Positions 1 through 5,410 of a stretch of 6,488 nt of DNA are shown piece by piece. The stretch comes from an uncultured bacterium. GTDB taxonomy: Bacteria; Cyanobacteriota; Vampirovibrionia; Gastranaerophilales; Gastranaerophilaceae. Below the pieces are notes generated by a model. It worked only from the letters and a program-made list of their open reading frames with translations. It searched no databases and was not told the origin of the DNA. Each line of letters begins with the position of its first letter. The stretch's first letter is position 1. The stretch is taken from positions 1-6,488 of the forward strand of contig USOK01000091.1 of the NCBI GenBank assembly GCA_900556295.1. The letters are read 5' to 3'. Position numbers and translations under genes: made by a program.

Positions 1-200
1 GCAGAACGGATTGTCAAAATGTTACTGCCCATAGATTCCATATCTTTTTGAACTTTTTCACTCGCACCGGTTCCGACGGCAAGCATTATGATAACAGCGC
101 TAACACCAATGATTATCCCAAGGCTTGTTAGCATTGAACGCATTTTGTTTATTTTTAGCGAAACTACCGCCATTTTTAAAGTTGATTTGAAGTCTATCAT
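1..200 (-). CDS. macB: MacB-type ABC transporter permease, N-terminal fragment (runs off left edge)
   Basis: This is the start of an inner-membrane permease of the MacB/FtsX-like family, which couples ATP hydrolysis by a separate ATPase to export through an adaptor and outer-membrane channel. Reading from the ATG at 200-198 gives 66 complete codons, open to the window edge. The N-terminus has the family layout: an amphipathic stretch (LKMAVVSLKINKMRSMLTSLG), then a first membrane segment (GIIIGVSAVIIMLAVGTG, about residues 28-45), then the start of the periplasmic domain with the characteristic SMGSNILTIRS near residues 56-66. An AAGGA Shine-Dalgarno at 210-206 lies 5 nt before the ATG. It follows the ATPase gene by 112 bp, filled by a large inverted repeat. 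The family usually has about 400 residues, so most of the gene lies outside. Because ATPase and permease are separate genes, it resembles the YknZ-type half of a split MacB. The symbol only marks which half it matches. Confidence 0.9.
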   Translation of the reverse strand, partial: MIDFKSTLKMAVVSLKINKMRSMLTSLGIIIGVSAVIIMLAVGTGASEKVQKDMESMGSNILTIRS

Positions 201-221
201 AGTTTTCCTTTTTAAAATTGA

Positions 222-312
222 GTGAGTAGTGAATAGTGAGTCGTGAATTGTTCTTTACAAAAATTATTTTATCCTGATAAGAACTACTCACCATTCACTA
301 TTCACCACTCAC
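222..312. repeat. 91-bp hairpin element: inverted arms made of heptanucleotide tandem repeats
   Basis: Positions 222-249 are four tandem 7-mers of consensus GTGARTN (GTGAGTA, GTGAATA, GTGAGTC, GTGAATT). Positions 285-312 hold the same kind of array inverted: read on the minus strand, GTGAGTG, GTGAATA, GTGAATG, GTGAGTA. The pairing continues perfectly through GTTCTT (250-255) and AAGAAC (279-284). The result is a stem of 34 positions with four mismatches around a 23-nt AT-rich loop (256-278). In a minus-strand transcript two of the four mismatches (228/306 and 247/287) become G-U pairs. The element starts directly after the ATPase stop codon and ends about 11 bases before the permease Shine-Dalgarno, so it nearly fills this gap inside the operon. 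No clear target-site duplication or U-tract is visible. It could be a miniature mobile repeat, an RNA processing or stability hairpin, or both. Confidence 0.88.
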
Positions 313-1017
313 CTAATACGGTATCGTCGTATGTTCGTTTATTTCGTCAGAAATAATATTTCCGTCCTTAAACCGCACGACTCGTTTGCAATACTCTGCA
401 ATATCAGGTTCGTGGGTTACAAGAACTATCGTTTTGCCGAGATCTTTGTTCAGTTTTACAAAGAACTCCATAACCTCAATACTTGTCTTTGTATCAAGGT
501 TTCCTGTCGGTTCGTCAGCAAGAATTAGCGGCGGATCATTGATTATCGCACGAGCAATTGCAACCCTTTGTTGCTGTCCACCGGACATTTGATTTGGCAT
601 ATGGTCTTCACGTTTCCCCAAACCAACAATTTCAAGAGCTTTTCTTGCTCTTTCAACTCTTTCTTCTTCCGGAATTCCTTTATATATCATAGGGAGTTCG
701 ACATTTTCAAGGGCTGTTGTTCTAGAAATCAGGTTAAATCCTTGAAAAACAAACCCCATTTTTTCGTTCCGCACCGTCGCAAGACTGTTTGTGTCAAGCG
801 AAAGCATATCAATTCCATCAAGGAAGTAACTTCCGGAATTGGGTTTGTCCAAAGTTCCAAGCATATTCATAAAAGTCGACTTGCCGGAACCTGATGTTCC
901 CATAATTGCTACAAATTCTCCTTTTTCGACAGATAGCGATACGCAGTTTAATGCATTGAAACTGTCTTCGCCTGTCTGATATGTTTTTATAGCATCTTTA
1001 ACTTCAATTAATGGCAT
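313..1017 (-). CDS. macB: ABC transporter ATP-binding protein, MacB/LolD/YknY type
   Basis: This cytoplasmic ATPase powers the efflux pump formed with the neighbouring permease, adaptor and outer-membrane factor. At 234 residues it has the normal length for a stand-alone MacB/LolD-type nucleotide-binding domain. All catalytic motifs are intact: Walker A GTSGSGKST (residues 40-48), Q-loop FVFQGFNL (Q92), signature MSGGQQQRVAIARA (144-157), Walker B LILADEPTGNLD (164-175, D168 and E169), and the H-loop histidine in LVTHEP (H202). The start is ATG at 1017-1015, with an AGGA motif about 4 nt upstream. The stop is TAG at 315-313. It lies 187 bp after the adaptor gene and 112 bp before the permease, and both gaps are packed with hairpin repeats. 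In Escherichia coli MacB the ATPase and permease are fused, while here they are separate as in YknXYZ. LolD alone is an alternative name, but the adaptor and TolC context favours export rather than lipoprotein sorting. The symbol marks the matching half only. Confidence 0.94.
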   Translation of the reverse strand: MPLIEVKDAIKTYQTGEDSFNALNCVSLSVEKGEFVAIMGTSGSGKSTFMNMLGTLDKPNSGSYFLDGIDMLSLDTNSLATVRNEKMGFVFQGFNLISRTTALENVELPMIYKGIPEEERVERARKALEIVGLGKREDHMPNQMSGGQQQRVAIARAIINDPPLILADEPTGNLDTKTSIEVMEFFVKLNKDLGKTIVLVTHEPDIAEYCKRVVRFKDGNIISDEINEHTTIPY

Positions 1018-1040
1018 GAAATCCTTTCTATTTTTGACTA

Positions 1041-1072
1041 TTGACGTTGTTGGGCAAGTATGCCCAACCTAC
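1041..1072. repeat. Hairpin repeat unit 1 (GTTGGGCA / TGCCCAAC)
   Basis: A perfect 8-bp inverted repeat, GTTGGGCA (1049-1056) and TGCCCAAC (1061-1068), closes on a 4-nt loop AGTA. It sits inside a 32-bp unit that recurs 59 bp to the right (26 of 32 positions identical). The common form is TTRACGWTGTTGGGC, a variable core, then GCCCAACCTAC. The general look, a GTAGGTTGGGC hairpin read on the other strand, recalls short interspersed palindromes of cyanobacteria and some uncultured bacteria. I cannot confirm family membership without a search. Confidence 0.85.
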
Positions 1073-1099
1073 CGAAACAACTGCGGTACATCTGTTAAA

Positions 1100-1131
1100 T
1101 TAACGATGTTGGGCTGGAAAGCCCAACCTAC
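1100..1131. repeat. Hairpin repeat unit 2 (GTTGGGCT / AGCCCAAC)
   Basis: This is the second copy of the 32-bp unit. A perfect 8-bp inverted repeat, GTTGGGCT (1108-1115) and AGCCCAAC (1120-1127), closes on a GGAA loop. Compared with unit 1, the loop-closing base pair has changed from A-T to T-A on both sides, so pairing is kept. The loops differ while the GTTGGGC and GCCCAACCTAC flanks are identical. That pattern is expected if the folded structure, not just the sequence, is maintained or copied as a family. Confidence 0.85.
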
Positions 1132-1139
1132 TTTCTCTC

Positions 1140-1170
1140 GTGGCTGTAATCAAATTATTAAAACAGCCAC
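1140..1170. repeat. 8-bp inverted repeat (GTGGCTGT / ACAGCCAC)
   Basis: Perfect arms GTGGCTGT (1140-1147) and ACAGCCAC (1163-1170) flank a 15-nt AT-rich interior. The interior can itself pair AAT (1148-1150) with ATT (1157-1159), leaving AAA (1160-1162) as a bulge. On the minus-strand transcript it follows the adaptor stop and the GC-rich hairpin. A U-run (UUUU) lies inside the hairpin rather than after it, so it does not look like a classical intrinsic terminator. Confidence 0.7.
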
Positions 1171-1172
1171 CC

Positions 1173-1193
1173 CCTCTCCCCGTTGGGGCGAGG
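1173..1193. repeat. GC-rich imperfect hairpin (CCTCTCCCC / GGGGCGAGG)
   Basis: CCTC-T-CCCC (1173-1181) pairs with GGGG-C-GAGG (1185-1193) around a 3-nt GTT loop, with one internal mismatch (1177/1189). Flanking CAC and GTG can add pairs if two C residues bulge. The base composition stands out sharply from the AT-rich surroundings. It starts about 12 nt after the adaptor stop codon in the direction of transcription. CCCTCTCCCC-type palindromes are a widespread interspersed repeat style in bacteria, and no U-tract follows, so a repeat is more likely than a terminator. Confidence 0.65.
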
Positions 1194-1204
1194 TGAGATT
1201 TTGG

Positions 1205-2392
1205 TTACGGCATTGGAGGTCGGCCGCCGCCATTTGATTCTTTCTTAGAAGATTTGCCTTGAATGCCCATTATGACTTTCATTCCTTCGCCAAGAGTTTT
1301 TGAAATTACCTCAGTTGAAGAATCGTCACTTGCACCTGTTTCAATGTCAACACGTTTTGCCTTACCGTTTTCTAAAATCCAAAGACCTTGATTTTTATAT
1401 TTTGGACCATTTACATCTGGTGTAAATTTTAGTGCCATATTAGGCACACAAAGAACATTTTCACTTTTATTTGTGATAATTGAAACATTCGCCGTCATAC
1501 CTGGTTTAAGTTTCAAGTCCTCATTATCAACATCAACGATTACTGTGTATGTAACAACATTTGAAACAGTTGTCGGAGAAAGCCTTACCTGAGTAACTTT
1601 GCCTTCAAAAGTGCTATCTGGATAGCCGTCAAGTGTGTAAGTTACGTCTTGACCTTCCTTAACTTTACCAATATCGGCTTCGGAAACACTCACTTCAATT
1701 TGCATTTTTGTCAAATCTTGCGCAATCGTGAACAATTCCGGAGCTTGAAAACTTGCGGCAACCGGAGATCCTAAGTCAATTTCTCTGGAAATTACCGTTC
1801 CATCAACCGGAGCTATGATTTTTGTGTAGCTCAAATTTGTTTGAGCTGTTTTTAAAGACGCTTGATATTGATTAATCTGAGCTCTTGCTGCATTCATTTG
1901 TGCCAAATCTGACTGATAAGTACTCAATTTTTCGTCCAACTCGCTTTTTGCGACAAAGTTTTTAGCATAAAGATTTTTGTATCTGGCGTATTGTTTTTGA
2001 TCATAATTCGCAATTGCTTGAAGTTTTTGAAGGTTTGCACGTGCATTGTTAATCTGTGCCTGATTTTGTTGGACTTGTGCTATAAAATTTGCAGGGTCTA
2101 TTTGAGCTAATATCTGCCCTTTTTTTACAACATCGTTGTAGTCTACAAAAATTTCTTTAATCAATCCTGATACGGTAGAACCTACGCTAACGGTGTTTAC
2201 AGGATTGATTGTTCCAGATGCTTCTACAACCTGAGTAATCGTGCATCGTTCAATATCCTTTGTGTCGTATTTCACTTGTTTGCTCGCTGTAATTCCGGTT
2301 ACGCCAACAGTTACAACCGCAGCGACAATCAATGCTGTCGCAATATACCTTTTCTTTATCTGAATTTTTTTGAACTTTTCAAAACTTATCAT
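1205..2392 (-). CDS. macA: Periplasmic adaptor (membrane fusion protein), MacA/HlyD-like
   Basis: This adaptor joins the inner-membrane ABC permease to the outer-membrane channel. It has 395 residues, close to the MacA norm. A positively charged start is followed by one membrane anchor (about residues 16-36). Then come the first half of the barrel-sandwich hybrid domain (TVSGLIKEIFVDYNDVVKKG, about 66-100), a long Gln/Ala-rich coiled-coil hairpin (about 103-185), the second hybrid half (KIIAPVDGTVISREIDLGSPV, 191-211), a beta-barrel domain ending in LKPGMTANVSI (295-305), and a membrane-proximal domain. The C-terminus is a short Gly/Pro tail (GGGRPPMP). ATG at 2392-2390 overlaps the stop of the upstream outer-membrane gene by 4 bp (ATGA), and GAGGA at 2403-2399 lies 6 nt before it, suggesting translational coupling. 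Stop TAA is at 1207-1205. The ATPase follows after a repeat-filled gap. An RND-type adaptor is the alternative, but the downstream ABC genes argue for MacA. The substrate is unknown. Confidence 0.93.
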   Translation of the reverse strand: MISFEKFKKIQIKKRYIATALIVAAVVTVGVTGITASKQVKYDTKDIERCTITQVVEASGTINPVNTVSVGSTVSGLIKEIFVDYNDVVKKGQILAQIDPANFIAQVQQNQAQINNARANLQKLQAIANYDQKQYARYKNLYAKNFVAKSELDEKLSTYQSDLAQMNAARAQINQYQASLKTAQTNLSYTKIIAPVDGTVISREIDLGSPVAASFQAPELFTIAQDLTKMQIEVSVSEADIGKVKEGQDVTYTLDGYPDSTFEGKVTQVRLSPTTVSNVVTYTVIVDVDNEDLKLKPGMTANVSIITNKSENVLCVPNMALKFTPDVNGPKYKNQGLWILENGKAKRVDIETGASDDSSTEVISKTLGEGMKVIMGIQGKSSKKESNGGGRPPMP

Positions 2393-3840
2393 TTTTTATC
2401 CTCAATTGTCGTTGTTACATCTTGTTGAAGTGCAATCGCTTTTTCTAAATTAGCTCTTGCTACATTATAATTATAAACGGTTTGTACATAAGAAACTTGT
2501 GCATTATTGTAATTTACTTTTGCATCTTGCAATTGAATATAATCGCCTAAACCAACTGCATAACGTCCATCAGCAAGTTCAAAGTTTTCGAGAGTTTGTT
2601 TAACTTTTACGGCAAGCAGTGGAATTTGTTTTTCCAATTGTGCCATATTTATGTATAAATTTTGAACTTCAAAATAAATATCTTGTTTTGCTTGGTCAAT
2701 CTCGTTTTCTGCAAGTTGAACTTGAATTTTAGCGTTATCAATTTTGTGTTTTTGTCCTTTTATATTTACAGAACTCGATAAATTTACTCCAACATTAAAC
2801 GAATTTGAATTATATTTGTCACGATAGCCGTAACCGGCTGATGCTGAAATTTCCGGTAAATATTCCCGTTTAGTGTATTTTAAAGCTTCTTTCATCGCGT
2901 TTAAACTGGAGTTATATGCTTTTAAGTCAGGTCTGTTTTTGTAAGCTAATTTTACTGCATCTTCAAATGAATAAGGGAATGGTTCAAATTTGTAGTTATC
3001 AAGAACGCTGATTTTTTCAACTTGTGAAGTCAAAAATGCATTGTTAACGTCTTTGGGTGGTGTACTCAAATCTTTCTTTTCATCAATTTTTTCTAAATTT
3101 ACAGGTGTGTAATTGTTTTGAAAATTGAATGTTTCTGTGTTTTCTATTTCATATTCAGGTGCAAAGGCGATATACATTGAGTTGTTAAGTTTTACAATAG
3201 CGTTTTGGTAAGCTTTTTCTGATTCAACAAGTGTAACTTTTGAATCTGATAAATAAACTTCTGCATTGACTAGGTCTATTTTTGATTTTATTCCCTCATT
3301 AAAATATGCTTTTGTTCTTTGGTAATTTCGTTCGTTAATCTGAACATTTGCGCGATTTACTTCCATAGTCGCTTTTGCCGCAAGAACCCCATAATAATTG
3401 GTTTTTACGCCAAAAATCGTGTCAAGAACAGTGTTTTCAAATTCATAAAGAGCTGCATCTCTGTCAAAATTATACATCCTTATATTCGCGTTAGTTTTAC
3501 CGAAATTCCAAAGTAATTGATTTATACTGGCTTCTGCGGAATAAATATTGTTACTAGAATTCATCCTATTTGTACGATTTTCTGTAATATTATAGCCAGT
3601 ACCGACTCCAAGGGTAGGAAAGTAACCTGATTTTGCGATACCTACATTCCCTTTTGCTATTCCATAATTATATCGAGCTTTTTTTATTTTTGGACTGTTT
3701 TGCAATGCGATACCAACACAATCTTTAATATTAAGGACTGCGTGTTTTTCAATCCCGACTTGTTCTTCTATTGCCCGAGCGGATGTTATTGTGAGACAAA
3801 GAGTCAATATTAGGGTTATAAATTTTACATTAAATTTCAA
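2389..3840 (-). CDS. tolC: TolC-like outer-membrane efflux protein
   Basis: This protein forms the outer-membrane and periplasmic tunnel of the pump, normally as a trimer. The 483-residue length is typical. The N-terminus is a clear signal peptide: MKFNVKF, then a hydrophobic core (ITLILTLCLTITS), then cleavage likely after ARA at residue 23. Two OEP repeats follow, each beginning with a typical helix: LNIKDCVGIALQNSPKIKKA (about 36-55) and SFEDAVKLAYKNRPDLKAY (about 291-309). The second half ends with GLGDYIQLQDAKVNYNNAQ and YNYNVARANLEKAIAL, as usual in this family. A polar, Asn/acidic linker (about 230-285) separates the halves. The start codon is TTG at 3840-3838. There is no in-frame ATG upstream before a stop, the first internal Met is near residue 93, and GAGG at 3853-3850 lies 9 nt upstream, so TTG fits best. 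It is the first gene of the efflux operon, overlapping the adaptor by 4 bp. Confidence 0.92.
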   Translation of the reverse strand: MKFNVKFITLILTLCLTITSARAIEEQVGIEKHAVLNIKDCVGIALQNSPKIKKARYNYGIAKGNVGIAKSGYFPTLGVGTGYNITENRTNRMNSSNNIYSAEASINQLLWNFGKTNANIRMYNFDRDAALYEFENTVLDTIFGVKTNYYGVLAAKATMEVNRANVQINERNYQRTKAYFNEGIKSKIDLVNAEVYLSDSKVTLVESEKAYQNAIVKLNNSMYIAFAPEYEIENTETFNFQNNYTPVNLEKIDEKKDLSTPPKDVNNAFLTSQVEKISVLDNYKFEPFPYSFEDAVKLAYKNRPDLKAYNSSLNAMKEALKYTKREYLPEISASAGYGYRDKYNSNSFNVGVNLSSSVNIKGQKHKIDNAKIQVQLAENEIDQAKQDIYFEVQNLYINMAQLEKQIPLLAVKVKQTLENFELADGRYAVGLGDYIQLQDAKVNYNNAQVSYVQTVYNYNVARANLEKAIALQQDVTTTIEDKK

Positions 3841-3853
3841 GTTTAAAAACCTC
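3838..3853 (-). promoter_or_regulatory. Ribosome binding site supporting the TTG start of the outer-membrane gene
   Basis: GAGG at 3853-3850 is followed by a 9-nt spacer and TTG at 3840-3838. This decides the start, because no ATG in this frame precedes the signal peptide. The GAGG also overlaps one arm of the palindrome at 3852-3871, so pairing of that palindrome in RNA would touch the ribosome binding site. Confidence 0.7.
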
Positions 3854-3871
3854 GTTACAGTATAGTAACGA
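3852..3871. promoter_or_regulatory. Perfect palindrome upstream of the efflux operon, candidate repressor operator
   Basis: TCGTTAC (3852-3858) and GTAACGA (3865-3871) are perfect 7-bp arms around a 6-bp centre. On the minus strand the centre reads TATACT, itself a -10-like hexamer. Palindromes of this size next to a pump promoter are typical of TetR- or MarR-type operators, although no regulator gene lies in the window. It ends 11 bp before the TTG start. The alternative is a small 5'-leader hairpin that modulates access to the adjacent GAGG. Confidence 0.5.
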
Positions 3872-3904
3872 TTAAAACATGATTTTTGTTCATTTTAATC
3901 ATGT
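3870..3904. repeat. Two overlapping, mutually exclusive inverted repeats
   Basis: ACATGATT (3877-3884) pairs perfectly with AATCATGT (3897-3904). GATTAAAA (3870-3877) pairs perfectly with TTTTAATC (3893-3900). The arms share bases 3877 and 3897-3900, so only one stem can form at a time in a single strand. In DNA these could be half-sites for a dimeric regulator lying over the candidate promoter. In a transcript reading through from trkH they could act as alternative structures. No U-tract follows in the direction of transcription. Confidence 0.55.
3871..3898 (-). promoter_or_regulatory. Candidate promoter for the efflux operon
   Basis: On the minus strand a -35-like TTAAAA (3898-3893) and a -10-like TTTAAT (3876-3871) are separated by 16 bp. 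They match the sigma-70 consensus at 4 of 6 and 5 of 6 positions. Transcription would start near 3864, giving a leader of about 24 nt that contains the palindrome and the GAGG. In such AT-rich DNA matches like this arise by chance. TATACT at 3864-3859 is a rival -10, but it would start transcription practically on the ribosome binding site. Confidence 0.3.
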
Positions 3905-3909
3905 GCAAA

Positions 3910-3927
3910 TAGTAGATTTTTCTACCA
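3910..3927 (-). terminator. Weak stem-loop downstream of trkH
   Basis: In the minus-strand transcript UGGUAGA (3927-3921) pairs with UCUACUA (3916-3910), seven pairs including one G-U, around a 4-A loop, starting 21 nt after the trkH stop. It is followed only by UUUGC rather than a real U-run. It may help end the trk transcript or protect its 3' end, but as an intrinsic terminator it is poor. Confidence 0.3.
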
Positions 3928-3948
3928 GTTATATTTATTTTTGATTTA

Positions 3949-5409
3949 TTATGCTCGCCAAAAATCTTTTTGGAACATTACCAAAAACGGAATTATTTCT
4001 AATCGACCAACTAACATTCCAACAATCATAATAACTTTTGAAGTGGCTTCTAGACCGTCAAAACTTCCCATTGGTCCTAGTGATGGTGCAAAAGACGGAC
4101 CGATATTCCCAAGTGCGCTGATTGCTCCTGTTAAGCCGAGAACAGTGTCTCCTTCAAAAATGGATAACAAAACTCCGATTCCGGCAAAAATTAAGAAATA
4201 GAAGAACACAAACACAATAATTTGTCGTGCAACTTCAGGTTGAACAGTTTTTCCGTCGACTTTGATATTAATTATAGCGTTCGGATGTAGTATTCTTGTT
4301 ATTTCACTCTTCATTGTCTTGAAAACAACGAGCCATCTAGCCATTTTAATTCCGCCACCCGCAGAACTTGCGCAAGAACCCATAAACATTGCGACAAATA
4401 GAAGCGCTTTTGAAGTATAATTCCACTGAATAAAATCAGCACTGGCACTTCCTGTAGATGTTGCAAGACTTACCACTTGGAACAATGCATCTGTAAAATT
4501 CTTAAATAATCCAAAACCATTGTTTAAACAAAGTGATATTGTGATAAGACCAGACATTAAAAGAAGCAAAATTGTATATAATCGGAATTCTTCATTTTTA
4601 AACAAAAGCATAGGCTTTTTTTGAGAAATAACTTTGTATTGTAAGTTAAAACTTGCCCCTGCAAAGAACATAAAAAATAAAACAATCCACGTGATTTGTA
4701 CAGAGTGATACCCCATTATACTTTCCGGATTAGGGGAAAAGCCTGCTGCCGAAAGAGTAGACAAAGAGTTACAAACCGCATCGAATAATGGCATTTTAGC
4801 CAAGTATAATAACACTATTTCCAAAATTGTAAGTCCTAAATAAATTCTCCATAACGCAGATGCAGTGTTACGAATTCTCGGAGTAAATTTATCTTCTGTA
4901 GGTCCGGGAGCTTCTGCAAAAAACATTTGGCGTCCAGCAACTGCAAACTGAGGCAAAATGGCAATAAACAAGACTATAATTCCCAAGCCGCCTAGCCATT
5001 GAGTAAAAGCTCGCCAAAAGAAAAACGCTTTCGGGTAATCAAAACGAGTTAAAATTGTTGCTCCGGTGGTTGTAATTCCAGAAACAGCTTCAAATAAAGA
5101 GTTTAATGGGGAAAGTCCGTAAAATAAATAAGGAATTGCGGATATTAGCCCAAAAATAATCCAAGAAGAGGCTACAATAAAAAGAGCTTCATCTTTTTTA
5201 ATATCATTTAAATTTTCAAGCTTTTTGGCGTTCGGCACTATTCGCTTCAAAATCCAACTGACAAAAATAGCGACTAAACTTGCTGTTACAAAAGGAAAAA
5301 TGGAATTGAAATCGTGGTAATATAATGCAACCAAAACAGGTACAAGTATTACAAATCCGGTATATCTCATTGTTTCGCTCAACGCATTTGCAACGTAATT
5401 CAATCTCAT
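3949..5409 (-). CDS. trkH: Trk-type potassium uptake protein TrkH (pore subunit)
   Basis: TrkH is the inner-membrane K+ translocating subunit, which imports potassium under control of cytoplasmic TrkA. The 486-residue length matches the family. The four pore-loop repeats are visible, each with its filter glycine: SGITTTGATIL (110-120), STLSAAGFSP (217-226), SLATSTGSASADF (314-326) and SALGNIGPSF (431-440). Other family signatures are WLGGLGIIVLFIAILPQF (138-155), GSCASSAGGGIKMARWLV (344-361), which includes the glycine-rich gate region, and near the C-terminus GRLEIIPFLVMF (468-479). Hydrophobic membrane segments run throughout. In the third loop a Ser follows the filter Gly where Phe is more usual. 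ATG at 5409-5407 lies one base after the trkA stop. AAGG at 5422-5419, inside the end of trkA, serves as ribosome binding site with a 9-nt spacer. Stop TAA is at 3951-3949. It is evidently co-transcribed and translationally linked with trkA. Confidence 0.96.
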   Translation of the reverse strand: MRLNYVANALSETMRYTGFVILVPVLVALYYHDFNSIFPFVTASLVAIFVSWILKRIVPNAKKLENLNDIKKDEALFIVASSWIIFGLISAIPYLFYGLSPLNSLFEAVSGITTTGATILTRFDYPKAFFFWRAFTQWLGGLGIIVLFIAILPQFAVAGRQMFFAEAPGPTEDKFTPRIRNTASALWRIYLGLTILEIVLLYLAKMPLFDAVCNSLSTLSAAGFSPNPESIMGYHSVQITWIVLFFMFFAGASFNLQYKVISQKKPMLLFKNEEFRLYTILLLLMSGLITISLCLNNGFGLFKNFTDALFQVVSLATSTGSASADFIQWNYTSKALLFVAMFMGSCASSAGGGIKMARWLVVFKTMKSEITRILHPNAIINIKVDGKTVQPEVARQIIVFVFFYFLIFAGIGVLLSIFEGDTVLGLTGAISALGNIGPSFAPSLGPMGSFDGLEATSKVIMIVGMLVGRLEIIPFLVMFQKDFWRA

Positions 5410-5410
5410 A

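Larger units (their letters stand above)
1018..1204. other. 187-bp gap between adaptor and ATPase genes, filled with hairpin repeats
   Basis: This spacer lies inside an otherwise compact operon. Going leftwards along the transcript it holds a GC-rich imperfect hairpin (1173-1193), an 8-bp stem-loop (1140-1170), two related GTTGGGC/GCCCAAC hairpins (1108-1127 and 1049-1068), and finally the Shine-Dalgarno of the ATPase gene next to 1018. An apparent 73-codon plus-strand reading frame crosses it, but it runs through the repeats and into the adaptor gene and looks like chance. No credible promoter hexamer pair was found on the minus strand. Confidence 0.8.

Noticed and set aside
100..294. A 64-codon minus-strand reading frame across the ATPase-permease gap
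   Set aside because: It runs through the heptad hairpin and then overlaps the permease start in another frame. The permease frame from 200 has clear MacB homology and a good ribosome binding site.
222..312. A CRISPR array
   Set aside because: The repeat units are only 7 bp, contiguous without spacers, and arranged as inverted arms, which does not fit a CRISPR.
1140..1193. An intrinsic terminator between the adaptor and ATPase genes
   Set aside because: The hairpins are strong enough, but no U-run follows either stem in the direction of transcription, and the ATPase gene downstream shows no clear promoter of its own.
1016..1237. A 73-codon plus-strand reading frame over the adaptor-ATPase gap
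   Set aside because: It consists of translated palindromic repeats and the antisense of the adaptor's end, with no recognisable protein features.
3941..4201. An 86-codon plus-strand reading frame at the end of trkH
   Set aside because: It is antisense to the conserved C-terminal part of TrkH and has no supporting homology.
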